Below are positions 21,720 through 34,214 of a stretch of 64,000 nucleotides of DNA, piece after piece. Origin of the DNA: Lycorma delicatula (lineage: Eukaryota; Arthropoda; Insecta; Hemiptera; Fulgoridae); assembly GCF_047948215.1 (NCBI RefSeq), contig NC_134460.1, positions 8,737,501 through 8,801,500 of the forward strand, written 5' to 3'. A program made the position numbers and the translations under genes. The notes beneath the pieces were generated by a model. That model saw only the letters and a list, made by a program, of their open reading frames with translations. It was not told the origin of the DNA and made no database searches. How positions within the stretch are numbered: position 1 is the stretch's first letter; each line of letters begins with the position of its first letter.

Positions 21720-22405
21720 ATAAAACAATTAAATTTAAAAAAAACCGTTGTTTGCCTTCTATAATTTTTTAAACCATCAGAAGAATAGGAATTAAAAAGA
21801 GCCAGGAATGAATTGCATTACTTTTCCGACTATGCCGATTAAATTACGGAATTCGTTTTTCATATTAAATGAGAATTCAACCAGTTTAAGCTCTATTTGT
21901 ATCTTTATCATAAAACAATTTCTTTTTATTGAAAATCTATAAACAAAATTATATTCTTCTTTTTTTATGTAAAAACATTAATTTATATTTTTTTATACAT
22001 AAATACAAAAAAATATATATTTAAATTTAAAATAAATTTTTGAAAAAGTTGTAATTGAAAATATATTTTTTTTTTTTTACCACAGAGGTAAAAAGTTTGA
22101 ATTAATAGCTGAAATTAGAAAAATATTTATAGTCATTTTTTTGGGGTAGGGAATTACATTTTTTTTTGTTATTTGTGATAAAGAAAATTCAACATTTAAA
22201 AGAAAACTTTTTGTTAAGGTTTCCCAGTAAGGGTTTGAAATTTTATTTTTATTTTTTAATAATTTTATTTCAAAACACTTACTTCTTTTTCCAATTTTTG
22301 CAAAAATTTAATAAATTCTTTCCTTCCGAAGGTAGTACCTGCTACAAACTTTGAACAAAGTCGGTGAACACGGTTCAGAGTTGCACGACTAAATACAGGC
22401 CAACA
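21720..22405 (+). repeat. RepC copy 2
   Basis: Direct-orientation homologue of 15290-16940 with a shorter middle. Shared blocks include attacttttccgactatgcc, agctctatttgtatctttat, ctttttccaatttttgcaaa and aggccaacata. It lies immediately downstream of LINE-A copy 4. No protein is encoded. Confidence 0.5.
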
Positions 22406-22432
22406 TACAGTTATATACATACGTACATATAT

Positions 22433-22636
22433 ACTTCTTGTACAGTCTCAGGTCAACCATTCCTGAGATGTGTAGTTAATTGAAACCCAATCATCAAAGA
22501 ACACCGGTATTCACGATCTAGTATCCAAATCGGTGTAAAAGTAACAACTGCCTATATTAGGATTTGAACGTTGGAACTCTGGATTTCGAAATCAGCTGAA
22601 GAAGACGCGTTCACCACTAGACCAACCCGGTGGGTT
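22433..22636 (-). mobile_element. SINE2 copy, 3'-truncated
   Basis: The minus strand begins aacccaccgggttggtctag, with aatcagctgattt reduced to tcagctgattt. It has the B-box-like gttcaaatccta and continues to gagactgtacaag. It lacks the common 3' module and A-tail. Confidence 0.85.
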
Positions 22637-22711
22637 TTATTCGCTTCATCTGAACATTACCCATGTGCATATCTCGTTTTTTACCTTTTCTTTATACAGG
22701 ATAATTCAGAG

Positions 22712-23440
22712 TGGCAGAGGGAAACAGAAAATTTATAAAGTAGTAGTAGCAGACCTGAGGAGCTTTTAGGAAAGTGGGAGTGGTATCCTTCTGTTAAAAA
22801 CTATTTCCCATTTATTAATCATGAACTAGTGGATCAGTACACTACGTGAATTTGCCGTGAAGGCATTTTAAAAGAATGGTAACAATATGATTGCTGCTCA
22901 ACGGGAATTCCGACTTCATAACAATTTAGCACGTTATGATGGCGTTCCATCTTGCCAAGCCATCAAGACAAGGGTTGAGAATTTCGAGGAGACGGGTTCA
23001 GCTCTAAAAAAGAAACCACCAGGAGGTCAACGAACGCTAGAAAACATTAAAAAGCAGTACTGATCTCAATCGGATGGAGCCCATGACGATCGGCAAGGAA
23101 CACGCAGCAGCATTGAAACTAAACCTAACAACCGTCCGCCGAATATTCTACAGTGATTTTAAGTTTCACCTTTACAAAATTCAAGTCGTACAGGTACTGA
23201 TACCATCAGACTACGTAGTCCCATGAATTCCTATGGAATTGTTTCTAAATGCCACGCAACATTTCAGCATTCGCTTTCAGCAATGTAAAAGTTCGAATGG
23301 AGATTATTTTTACAAATTCAATTTTTTTCTGCCGGGACACTGAATGGAACGTAATTTACTTTCTTTTTCTACAATAAAACTTGTAAATTCATTTTTTTTT
23401 TTACTTTTGGGAGAGTTCTTCAAAATTTCCCTTTCCTTGT
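22712..23440 (+). pseudogene. DNA transposon remnant with helix-turn-helix domain (DUF4817-like)
   Basis: From 22887 the translation reads MIAAQREFRLHNNLARYDG, VPSCQAIKTRVENFEETGSA, LKKKPPGGQRT. This is the DNA-binding start of a mariner/Tc-group transposase family common in insects. Frame-broken sequence then continues with VRRIF-like and PYKIQVVQVL blocks. The catalytic domain is missing; a non-coding 3' part follows directly. Imperfect inverted ends are possible: tggcagagggaaacag near 22712 and the complement of ttccctttccttgtgcca near 23440 match at 18 of 23 positions. It is an internally deleted, inactive copy; the exact family name is inferred. Confidence 0.7.
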
Positions 23441-23791
23441 GCCATACTGTACATAAAGCTTTGTTTAACACTAACAAACTAAAATAATAATTAGTTTTAG
23501 TCCTACTTATTACAGTTTACTGTATAAACTGCAAAAAATATCATTGATTAATTTTAACATTTTCTAATAAATCTTTTAATGGAAAAAATCATTTAAATCT
23601 TATTTTTTCATTTATTTTTATCTGATGCAATACATAATGAATAACATAGAATATAAAAAAAAATAGCAATAGATACCATAAACCTCAATAACTATTTTTC
23701 ATTTTGCTATTCATACAAACACCAGTTTAATCATTTGTTATTTAGTCTGTTCAGAAACCGCATTTGTAAATATAAAATTTATTACAAAACC

Positions 23792-23826
<35 letters not shown>

Positions 23827-24172
23827 GAATTTAAGATGAATAGGCTATATGTATTGTCTGTGTATGTATGTATGCGTGCGCGCGCGCGTTGATAGACTAG
23901 ATATTCAACTTTTTATGACAGACCGATGGCAGTTATTTTATCGATTTCCTTTCAATATTCATACTTCGCGTAGTATAAAAAGTCTTTTTTAAAACGTTTT
24001 CAGGTTATAATACATTATCATGATGTTTTTTAGGAAAATATGACTAAAACACATTTAACGCTTAAATGAATTCAGAAAACATGAATATACTGAATTGGAT
24101 AAAAAAAGATAAATAATATTCTATTCTTTAGTATTTAATGAACAATATACTATTAAAATATATTTCACCCTC
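23441..24172. other. AT-rich spacer with microsatellites
   Basis: No gene is seen. It includes (AT)n(AC)n at 23792-23826 and a (CG)n run at 23875-23888. Confidence 0.5.
23792..23826. repeat. Microsatellite (TA)n(CA)n
   Basis: Compound dinucleotide repeat, about 35 bp. Confidence 0.95.
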
Positions 24173-24400
24173 CAGTTTGGTCTAGTGGTAACCTCGTAGT
24201 CGTAAATTAGAGCTGATATAGAAGTCGAGAGTTCTCAGGTTCAAATCCTAATAAACCTAGTTTTCTTACTTTATTTTTATTCGGAATTAAATCGTGGATA
24301 TCGGTGTTGTTTGGTGGTAGTGGAACCGTACGTCTTAGCAGTGGTCGGTCTGAGTTTGCTCAAGACTGTACATTTACCGGTTTCATCTAAGTTACCTATA
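24173..24400 (+). mobile_element. SINE2b copy (subfamily with a different 3' end)
   Basis: ttggtctagtgg head, B box ggttcaaatcctaataaa, and the tcgtggatatcggtgttg body, ending tgtacatttaccggt. It shares this tail with the copy at 44115 and lacks the atcctctgaag...ggaggtt module of SINE2 and SINE1. Confidence 0.8.
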
Positions 24401-24468
24401 TAAATCTTTTCTCATTCCAGATTAAGTAAAAGGTTGATAATAATAAAAATGTAATTAATATATACAAA

Positions 24469-24471
24469 ACA

Positions 24472-24507
<36 letters not shown>
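24469..24507. repeat. Microsatellite (AC)n(AG)n
   Basis: Compound dinucleotide repeat of about 39 bp upstream of LINE-B. Confidence 0.95.
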
Positions 24508-24555
24508 AAAACTTAGGTTTATATAATATACATTTAATGTATAATATATAATAGG

Positions 24556-26100
24556 TACTGGACCACAGCCCTCATCCATCCATTACATAAAAAAGGGGAT
24601 AAAACTAATCCTGAAAACTACAGAGGCATATCTCTCCTGGATTGCACATACAAAATCCTGTCGAGAATCATATACAACCGATGCAAAGACCAACTTGAAC
24701 TGGAACTTGGGGAATACCAAGGGGGATTTAGGCCATGGAGAGGTTGCCCGGAGCAAATAATATCCTTAAAACTTATGATGGACTTATATAAAAGACGGAA
24801 AAAACAACTAATAATCACCTTCGTCGACTTTAAAAGGGCCTATGATTGTATACACCGACCATCCATGCTGAATATTCTGAGAAACCTGGGCCTTCACCCT
24901 AAACTCGTAAACATGATAAAATTAACTTTAACCGATACCCAGTCCAGAGTGAAATTCAGAGGTGAACTCTCTCAACCCTTCTACATAAAAACTGGATTGA
25001 GGCAAGGAGACGGCCTCTCACCACTCCTTTTTAACTGCGCCCTTGAATTTGTCATGAGAAAATGGTATGAAATAAATCCCAAAAATATAAAAATGCGTAC
25101 TAAGAAAAACTCCATCACACTAAATCGCCTAGGATTTGCAGATGACCTCGCTCTTTTAGCAAATAATATTCAAGAAGCCAAAACACAAATCATGAGCCAT
25201 CAAAAACCTAGCACAAAAGATAGGGCTTCATATCTCTTTCGAAAAAACTGAACTAATGGCCATAGATCCTCTGGTAATAGAGCACATTACGGTAAACAAT
25301 CAGAAAATTAAAATAGTAAAACAATTTAAATATCTAGGGGAAATAATAACTTATAATTTAAATGTAAAAGTGACATGGCAAAACAGGACAAATAAAATGA
25401 TTAAATCCCAAAAATTAACTCGGTCAACATATAACAAAAAATGCCTTTCTGCTAAAACAAAACTTAAACATTATAAAACTGTAGTACAGCCAGAAGTCAC
25501 CTACGGAAGCGAGACCCTTTTCAAAATCACTCAGAAAAACCGAATTGAAAAAATTCTGAAAATAGAAAGGAGAATTGTCAGAACGTGTATCAATAAAAAA
25601 CACCAAAAAGAAGGCCGATGGTGGATTGTGCCAAATGAGGTGGTGTATCGAGAAATAGAGCCTGTTACTGATACTATGCGGAAAAAAAGAATCTCTTTCT
25701 TCGGTCATCTCATAAGGACACCGCAAACAAGACCGTCAAGAAATATCATTGAAAAGCTCTGGTTCGAAAAGCTAGAAGTAGGATGGATCAAAGAAATTAG
25801 AGAAGATATGAAAGAATTGGGAATTTCCCTGACCGACCTACAGAATAAAACTGGAAAAATTACAAAGCTAAAAGATAAAAGCATTAGATTTAAACAAAAG
25901 ACAGACAAACGACAAAATACAACGAAGAGGGTGTTTACGGATGAAGAAAAGAAAGAAAGATCTGAACGGATGAAGAAATACTGGGCAGCTCGAAAGAGTA
26001 AAATAACACGCTTTTCTCAGAAAAGATCCAACTAAAATTGACTTAAGTGGTCCCATGTTGGCCGTAAAAGCATAATAATAATAATAATAATAATATAATA
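24556..26100 (+). pseudogene. LINE-B reverse transcriptase, one frameshift, TAA-repeat tail
   Basis: A second LINE family, 5'-truncated at about 24556. The first frame carries LHKKGDKTNPENYRGISLL, GGFRPWRGCPEQI, motif A FVDFKRAYDCI, GLRQGDGLSPLLFN and catalytic GFADDLALLA, and stops at 25249-25251. The second frame picks up at FEKTELMAID and continues through KYLGEIITYN, YGSETLFKI, FFGHLIRTP and a basic tail ending KYWAARKSK, with TAA at 26033-26035. A single extra base near 25211 separates the two frames; otherwise the protein is undamaged. The 3' UTR is only about 37 bp and the element ends in (TAA)n at 26072-26100, not poly-A, which sets it apart from LINE-A. Clade assignment (RTE- or I-like) is uncertain. 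Confidence 0.88.
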
Positions 26101-27950
26101 GGTAATCTTATATATATATATATATATACACGAGTATATTACTGGGCGACAGATCAACCAACACAGCCAATGACAGTCTTACTGTGTGCGACGCCCCGCG
26201 TCGCTACTGGCTCCACCTGCCTCTGATTACTTAAATAATAGATATAAAATTAAAAAACAAAAAAAGAACTTGAGATTTACGGTCATCTCCTCGGTAACAT
26301 TAACAATCGTGCAAATTACTCTTTTTCCTACCATTTTTAAAGGGGATTGACTATTCTGAAACCCGCATACTTCGGATTACTCAAGTTTCGAGTCATGTGC
26401 TGACCAAACTGTTTCTCGGAAGAAATTACAATACATGATAATTTTTTATTAACTGAACAACCTAATTTTTATTTATCAGTATTATATTCACAAGAATGAC
26501 AATAATAAACACAATGGGGTCCAGGGAACGGAGTCTGCTAACCAATAATAATGCTAACCGGCTAGTACAAAATAAAATATTATGTAGCACTAAAATTTTA
26601 AAATAGTAAAAATAAAGCATTTAGGCTATGAAAATTTTAACAGTATTTATAAAGTATGGAAACCTACATAACGTTTTAATCATTAAATAAAGAAAAATGA
26701 GATTTATAAAGTCTTGCAACCTTGAAACAATTTATCTTTCAATTTAAAGCACAACAGTTCAAGCATCCAGGGAGCCCCCATAGAGGGTCAAATAAAAAAA
26801 TTAAAAACATGGTTAAGTTATGGTTGCGGCAGAAAAGTTGAAAGAGCCCTGAAACAAAGATTTTGACAGTAAAACCTTCGGAAAATGATAATCTTAACTG
26901 AGATGACAGCTATTTAATATTTTTCGCAGCTTGTTTCAAAAGTTTCTTAAAGTTTATCCCAAGTAGTGATATTACATCAAAAAATATATCTTTTTTTGTT
27001 AGAAGAATTTGAGAAATGTTATTTTTGTAAACTACTTTTAGAGAGAGAGAGAGAGAAACAGGGAGGAGGGAAAAGTTAAAAGATAGTTAATGAAATAATG
27101 AAGGATGGCATATATAAAGTAAATACGTTTGTTTAATAATCAGTGCGCGTTATCTCTCATACATTTTACTTACATTTTTCAATAATAATGTTTTAATAAA
27201 ATTACAAAGCAGTGCAACAATACGGCTCTCGCTGATAAATTATTAATTCCTCTCCGATTGAATTTATGTAAAATGTCAAATTAATGTTAATGTTTATTTG
27301 ATAAAATAATACATAAAACTGTATAGTTTATGCATCCTCAGTGAATAAATAAATATTCCTCAGTGAATATCATAATATATGTTTAATTAAACATAATAAA
27401 TTTTACCCAAGGTAAATTCATCGAGATGATTATAAAGCTCAATATAAAAGATAAATAAAAAATTGATAAAATGAATCCAAAAGTTAATATTAGTAAAATA
27501 AAAAAAATGATAAATGAAAATAAACTTATTTTTTTTTTAAGTTCACCGTAATGAGATACTCACTACACTTCTGAACCTTGAATGCTACATAATTCTATGA
27601 ACTACAAGAAAAAGGTACCCTTTTAATAATAGGAAATTTCGTGCTGTTTATTAAGGAAAAAGATCTGAAAAAATTATACCAGTGAAAAGTATGAAACAAT
27701 GATATTTATTTTCATATTTTCAGTTGGTTTTAGAAGGAGAAGTAAAACACTAAAGATGAATATTCTACAGCATTTCTTAAATAACAAAAAATGGAAAATA
27801 CAATGGGGTGATGACTTAGAAAATCCGACAGATTGCCGTATTTTAACTAGATGATTTTTCTTATTTTGATGAATTTGTAAGGGAATTAGAAAAGGATTTT
27901 AAATAAAAGGAACTGTAAATAAAGTGATCGCAAATCTTTTCTTGATCGTA
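26101..27950. other. Unannotated DNA
   Basis: A (TA)n run lies at 26109-26130. A GC-rich island at about 26150-26225 contains the small hairpin gcgacgccccgcgtcgc (26188-26204). A short (AG)n run is at 27040-27055. No gene or RNA is recognised. Confidence 0.45.
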
Positions 27951-27954
27951 ATAT

Positions 27955-29575
27955 GATATTAAGGTAGGAGAATGTAATATACCGGAAATAAGAGAATACT
28001 GCTATTTGGGTAGTAAAATTACAAAGAATGGACGAAGAATGCAGATATTAAAACTAGCTTGGTACAAACAAGGAGAGTGTTCAAGTAGAAAAGTGAACTG
28101 CTACTATCAAATATAAATATAAGAAATAAATTTTTTTTTTTTTTTTTTTTTCTTCAGTCATTTGACTGGTTTGATGCAGCTCTCCAAGATTCCCTATCTA
28201 GTGCTAGTCGTTTCATTTCAGTATACCCTCTACATCCTACATCCCCAACAATTTGTTTTACATACTCCAAACGTGGCCTGCCTACACAATTTTTCCCTTC
28301 TACCTGTTCTTCCAATATTAAAGCGACTATTCCAGGATGCCTTAGTATGTGGCCTATAAGTCTGTCTCTTCTTTTAACTATATTTTTACAAATGCTTCTT
28401 TCTTCATCTATTTGCCGCAATACCTTTTCATTTGTCACTTTATCCACCCATCTGATTTTTAACATTCTCCTATAGCACCGCATTTCAAAAGCTTCTAATC
28501 TTTTCTTCTCAGATACTCCGATCGTCCAAGTTTCACTTCCATATAAAGCGACACTCCAAACATACACTTTCAAAAATCTTTTCCTGACATTTAAATTAAT
28601 TTTTGATGTAAACAAATTATATTTCTTACTGAAGGCTCGTTTAGCTTGTGCTATTCGGCATTTTATATCGCTCCTGCTTCGTCCATCTTTAGTAATTTTA
28701 CTTCCCAAATAACAAAATTCTTCTACCTCCATAATCTTTTCTCCTCCTATTTTCACATTCAGTGGTCCATCTTTGTTATTTCTACTACATTTCATTACTT
28801 TTGTTTTGTTCTTGTTTATTTTCATGCGATAGTTTTTGCGTAGGACTTCATCTATGCCGTTCATTGTTTCTTCTAATTCCTTTTTACTCTCGGCTAGAAT
28901 AACTATATCATCAGCAAATCGTAGCATCTTTATCTTTTCACCTTGTACTGTTACTCCGAATCTAAATTGTTCTTTAACATCATTAACTGCTAGTTCCATG
29001 TAAAGATTAAAAAGTAACGGAGATAGGGAACATCCTTGTCGGACTCCCTTTCTTATTAGGGCTTCTTTCTTATGTTCTTCAATTGTTATTGTTGCTGTTT
29101 GGTTCCTGTACATGTTAGCAATTGTAAGAAATAAAAATAATTCCTTTAAAAATAGTTTTATGGAAAGTAGCCACTTATTACAGTGAAACGTGGACCACAG
29201 GGGAAATACATGAAAAATATGGAGGTATTTGAAATATGGTAATATACGACTAAAAGAATACCGAAAATTAAAGGATTTGATGAAATTCCATAATAGTATG
29301 AAGAATAACAAGGGAAAAAGAAAGAAGTGAAGAAATTTAAATAAAAATGAGATACATTAGTGGGCCACACGAAAAGGTTATGGCATCCACATTTAGTTAG
29401 ATTGGTATAGGAGAAGTACAAAAAGGTACTTTATAGGTAGAAGAAAAAGGTAAAACGTATGAAACTTATAATTGGTAGGATGTGTTGTAATAAATAATAT
29501 GAGATTGAAAGATTAGCACAAAGAGAAAGGAATTGAAAAAACCATCAAACCAGTCTTCTAATTAATGACTCATAA
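27955..29575 (+). pseudogene. Old LINE-A relative, split by a younger LINE-A
   Basis: Outside the insertion at 28131-29124, the flanks together read as a degraded LINE-A relative. REYCYLGSKITKNGRR is on the left. On the right, after the target duplication, are YYSETWT-like sequence and a 3' end with ccatcaaaccagtc, which matches the LINE-A terminus. Stops and frame changes are frequent, so this copy is much older than those named copies 1 to 8. The left limit is approximate. Confidence 0.65.
28131..29124 (-). mobile_element. LINE-A copy 5, nested insertion with open frame
   Basis: Bounded by taagaaataaa at 28120-28130 and 29125-29135, with a poly-T run at 28131-28151. The frame is open from the truncation (TIANMYRNQ) to TGA at 28154. 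It includes GVRQGCSLSPLLF, catalytic LRFADDIVILAE, EEFCYLGSKITKDGR and the full C-terminal part. The endonuclease, finger region and motif A are lost by 5' truncation. The reading frame also continues by chance into the flanking DNA, giving a spurious longer protein. No damage is seen inside the LINE part, so the insertion is recent relative to the older relative that it splits. Confidence 0.92.
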
Positions 29576-29939
29576 AGTGAAAAAACGATTATTAAAGTAA
29601 TTTTTGGTGATCCTTGGAAGAACTTGTATTCGGTAAGGGATTGTATTTTTTTTAAATTATTTCAATAATGAAAAACGCGTTTTAAAAAACAACTAGACAA
29701 TATAAAAAATGGAATGTTTAAGATAAAAAAAACATTGTGAACAAGACAGTTTTAATTTGTTAAAACAATTACACATTTTGAATTATAGATCTGTAATTTA
29801 TCATGATGAATACTGGTTTAAACTTTGGATAAAAGTTAAAACTGTAATTTAAATCCTACATCTTTTTCAGTGGTGGCCGGATGCACATTCACCCTATGAT
29901 ACCCAATGACGCATACCCAAAGATAGAAAAAAAAAATAT
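29576..29939. other. AT-rich spacer
   Basis: Nothing recognised between the old LINE and the TIR element. Confidence 0.4.
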
Positions 29940-30600
29940 ACAAGAGTGCATCTAAAATGGGCTGGCTGTAGATTTTCAAATTCTACGCATCTTAATGAAC
30001 AAAAAATGTTAATTTGAACAAATTCGATTGATTTTTAAAACAATTATAATGATTACTGAAAATTTAAAAATAAAGATTAATTACCTAAAAATAATCTTCA
30101 TTATTGTTGTTTAGAAAATAAAATTTTTTAATTACGTCAGGTAATTAATTGATTAATTTTATCATAAAAAAGGAGATGAAATTTTTGGAGAAAATTATGG
30201 GATACATTTTGGATCATAAGTTTGTTATTTGACAACCGATTTTCAAAATTAAGATGTCATTTTGTTCGCAATAAAATGTTGAAAATTTTTGTCTTAACGT
30301 AATGTCACAAAAGTAAGGATTACAGAGATATAAAGGATTACAAAATCGACAAGGCTGCCATTTGGAAATTTTTGAATGTGTTAATTCTGTAATTTTTTAT
30401 TTATTAGACAGCGTTGGTATAAATGTGTGTATCAAATATTATTGTGATTCCTCAATCTGATCTTGTGATGGTTTGCATTAATAAACACAAAATGGCGAAC
30501 AGAAGGAAAACGAAGGGGAAATCTACATTTTTTATACGAAGGTTTTGTACACTTTGATACGTAGAATCAAAAACTGTTCACCATTTTAGATATACTCTGT
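29940..30600. mobile_element. Non-autonomous DNA element with imperfect TIRs
   Basis: The left end agagtgcatctaaaatgg and the complement of the right end (agagtatatctaaaatgg) match at all but two positions. The match continues weakly for about 60 bp (ttctacgcatc versus ttctacgtatc). Flanks are atata on both sides, a possible TA-rich target duplication. The interior has no recognisable protein. The outermost motif, ACA(A/G)AGTG-TATC-like, is shared with the larger element at 37458. Confidence 0.6.
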
Positions 30601-33600
30601 ATATAAAAATAAAATCGATATTTGAAAATCATCAGTACTAACCTTAATAAAAATAAATGTATAAATTACAATAAGAAGCTTTACATGACGTAGTACGAAA
30701 AATGAACTCGATATACTTGAACTAAATTATTTAGTAATCTTAAATTTTTTGGAAAACTTATACATTAAAAAAAAAATCCATTCTCTAAATAATTATGTAT
30801 AAATGTATTACCGGAACATATTTTTGAATAAATGTTTAATTTTTTCAACGATGGTGCTGAAGATGGTTCTCCTATTTATTGAACTTGTCTTGAACGGCTT
30901 AAATAATTTTTTTAGTAGGAAACCAAAATTGTAGTGGATTAGTAATTTAACCTCAGGAATATGGAATAAAAGTGTTTCTGAATAAAAGCTTGCGAACACA
31001 TATCAAGCCTCATTGGGTATATTCCAATCTGGGTCGTTTAAGGTGAAAATGGGAGATTCTATTCACCAAAATGAATGAATAATTTAGGGTATCACATGGA
31101 CCTAAATATTTTTTATAAAAACGTGTAAATATAAAAAAAAATAAAAGTACCTTTACACCAAAAAAAAAAAAAATACGAGAAGACCTAATCTCAGACTTTA
31201 TTAAATGATAATTCCAACATTATTTTACGTTCATTATCATCATCATCTTACATTCATTAAGATAGTCGTCCTTATTTAATAAAAAAAATACGATTATTTC
31301 GACTAGAATCGATGGAAAAAAATGAGGATTCTACTTTCAAATTGAAACAGTTTTTAAAGAAAAAATCGGAGGATTAATGAAATAGGCGTATTTCAGGAGA
31401 GCGTTACTGAAGGGTTAAAACTTATTCTGAATGAATTGCGTGGAACAGAAAAGTAAAACTCTTACTGCATTATAAGGTAAATTACAAATTATTAAGTTGG
31501 TAATTCCTAAAAAAGGCTTTTAAAATCGAAGCACAAAAGTTATCGATGAGGAGCTTTATGTATTGGATAATTTTGGATTCTGTTATGATGAATTAATTAA
31601 TTAAATAAATTTTTTATAAATTATTTGACAAAACGTTAGCAGATAATTATTTAAAAAAATATCAAATAACACTTAAATTACAAAAAGAAATATAGATAAT
31701 ATTAATGAGGGAAAAATTAGCATACATCTTACAGCAGAGAGGACATTTGGAAACTCTAGACTACGAACTGTACTAATATAAACTTGGTTTACAAAGCTTG
31801 CTGAAACTCAGACCACTGATTCATCGTTCATGTAGAAGACTTACAGTAGGTTAAGCCAAAATGGAGTTCCAACAACCTGTGTCATTTTCTCCTCACTCCA
31901 AAACAATTTACTAAACTTCACTGCAGGCAACAAACAATACAGTGAAATTCATTTTCTCTTCGTTCCCTTTCTCAACAAAATACACAAATATTCATATATA
32001 TACACGTACACTTGTCTTATACATATAAATAATTTACTGGGACGTAAATCTACTACATATCTTTTTCTAGTTAAAATCAATACATATATATATATAAAAC
32101 TTCACACAATTTGAAACCTTCAAACCAGTAAAAGAAAGAATACATTTTTCTAACAATTCATAAAACTACCAACATAAAAAAGCAATAAATTAAACTTCGC
32201 ATTAAAAGAGTCTTAGAAATGCTAAAATATAAAACAAACGTTTTTGGAAAATATTAATTCTTTAAACATATTTTACTATTAAATTTAAGGGAATGAAATT
32301 GGAGAAGTAAATTTTATACAAAATTATATATTTTTTAATCCACTGAAAATATTACCTATACATGAACAAAAAAACTTGCCATGAATATAGAACAATAAAA
32401 AAATCAATGTAGTATTATTTCTAACGTGCATTTAATTTTACCATTTTAATTATTTCTGTAAAATTAAAAACGGATAACTAAAAACAATAAAATGGGATTT
32501 TTAGCGATTTCTCCCTGTTTTTTAATACGATAAGAATATCTTGAAGTGCATATAAATTTGCGAGCAAAACCTGTAATTAACCGTTCGTCGACCAAATTCG
32601 AATAATTAGGGTGGTATCCGAACGAAGCGTTCTTGAACCTCCCGTACCGATCCGTCTGGAGTCTGCTTTTATAAGAACATAAATGGATTCTTTTGTTTGG
32701 ACTATGTCGTGGAAAGTTCGTAGTGCAAACGTATTCGTGATTGTTCTGTGCAGTTTAATTGCAGTTATGTTTTATTAAATGTTTATTTACATTTTTGCAG
32801 TTAATAATTAGTAATTATTTGGCAACGGACAGAAGAGGAATCACTGCAGCTCGTAGAAATTTATAAACCAATCTTCCGTTATGGTATTCGAAACAAAAAA
32901 AAAAAATATTATAAAAACATCAGGGAAACGTGGAGGGAAAACTCCAAGTCCTATTTTCCGTAGTAGATCATCGAAATCAGAATATTCTTGTAAAATATTT
33001 GTTATTACAACTTATAACTGCGGCATCATGTTTAACATCAGTTCCCCAGGCCGTTTTTTGAATAGCTTAGATAGCTAAAAACTTCATAATTATATTTTTT
33101 TTGAATTCTTTTCTTTTAAATTTTATTAATAAACCATTCATCACAACCATAGCCAAGTTTTTCCTCGCAAGATGACGTCTCAACTAAAATAACAATACAA
33201 TTTGTTCGCTGTTGGCTTAGTTATCCGACGGTTAATTGTGATAACAAAATCCACGAGTAAAATGCGATCTATTTACAAAGGGAATATTACAGGATCGGCT
33301 CGCAAATCTGTACATATCTTAACAATTATTCAAGATATAATTCGTTGAAAATTGAAAATGTTTTCAATTAAGAAATTAGATAAATTTTATAAAGTAGAAT
33401 CAACTAAAAAAATTAATTAACAATATTTGTTTGGCACGTTGTGATAAAACATTTAATACATTTTTTATTTTAAAAAAACCGGGAATCAAACATAGGACCT
33501 TCAATAAACCGTACAAATAGTATAAAAAAAATATAAACATCTGCACCAACGATGAGATAAAACATTTATTTTTTATTTTGTAATGGAAAATAACATCAAT

Positions 33601-34214
33601 ATAATCAAATGACAGACGACTATACTAAAGTTATTAAATAATAATAACCTGAATACTGATAATAACGTTATAGGTGAATTACATAGCCATAACGAGAGTA
33701 GAAATCCAAAGATGAGATTCTAGTACAAAAAGAAATTAGAAAGAGCTTAAAGCTTCACACTTATTTTTTTATATAAAAAGAGTAAAAAAAGTGAAAAGAA
33801 AAAAATATTTGTGAACCAAAATTCAGTGTATAAAAGTAAAACTAAATATTCATTGATAACATGATAAAAATAAATTTTGTTTCCTAAATCCGATACATTA
33901 TTTTAATATGTTTTTGATGCTTAATATGATATGTTATTAATATGATATGATGCTTGATATGTTTTTGAATATGAACTCAGAATGTTTCTATCATCCACCA
34001 TTTTTGGAAAAAAAAAAATTTAATTAAAGGATTTTTTTCATTTTTCAACGTAACGTATATTTAGTATTTTAAACTCCTCCTATATTGTATTTTTTAGCTT
34101 ATTTTTTATTGTTTAACTTTGTTAACGTAATTTGTAAGCCATAAATAAACAATACGAGACAAAGAATTAAATCATATCATAATCATTGTCCTTCATGGAA
34201 ACACAGCAATCAAG
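30601..34214. other. Long unannotated AT-rich stretch
   Basis: No supported gene. It includes a slightly GC-richer patch at 32570-32800 with a small ORF listed separately, and several homopolymer runs. A segment near 33477-33520 resembles a very degraded SINE1 B-box region. Confidence 0.45.
32683..32778 (+). CDS. Small ORF with a predicted membrane segment, speculative
   Basis: ATG in good insect context (cataaATGG) opens 31 codons. The peptide starts MDSFVWTMSWKVRSANV and its last third is hydrophobic (VFVIVLCSLIAVMF), as in a signal-anchor or short membrane peptide. It lies in a patch with more GC than its surroundings. There is no splice donor before the stop and no recognised homologue, so chance is a serious alternative. 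Confidence 0.1.
   Translation: MDSFVWTMSWKVRSANVFVIVLCSLIAVMFY

Noticed and set aside
26188..26204. GC-rich hairpin as a structural RNA or terminator
   Set aside because: An isolated 6-bp stem in a single copy, with no associated gene or U-tract logic in a eukaryotic context.
33477..33520. Additional SINE1 copy
   Set aside because: Only a degenerate B-box-like stretch (accgggaatcaaacatagg) is recognisable; there is no head, tail or flanking repeat.
30601..34214. Host gene in the long unannotated stretch
   Set aside because: Frames are short, AT-rich and without conserved motifs or convincing chains of splice sites.
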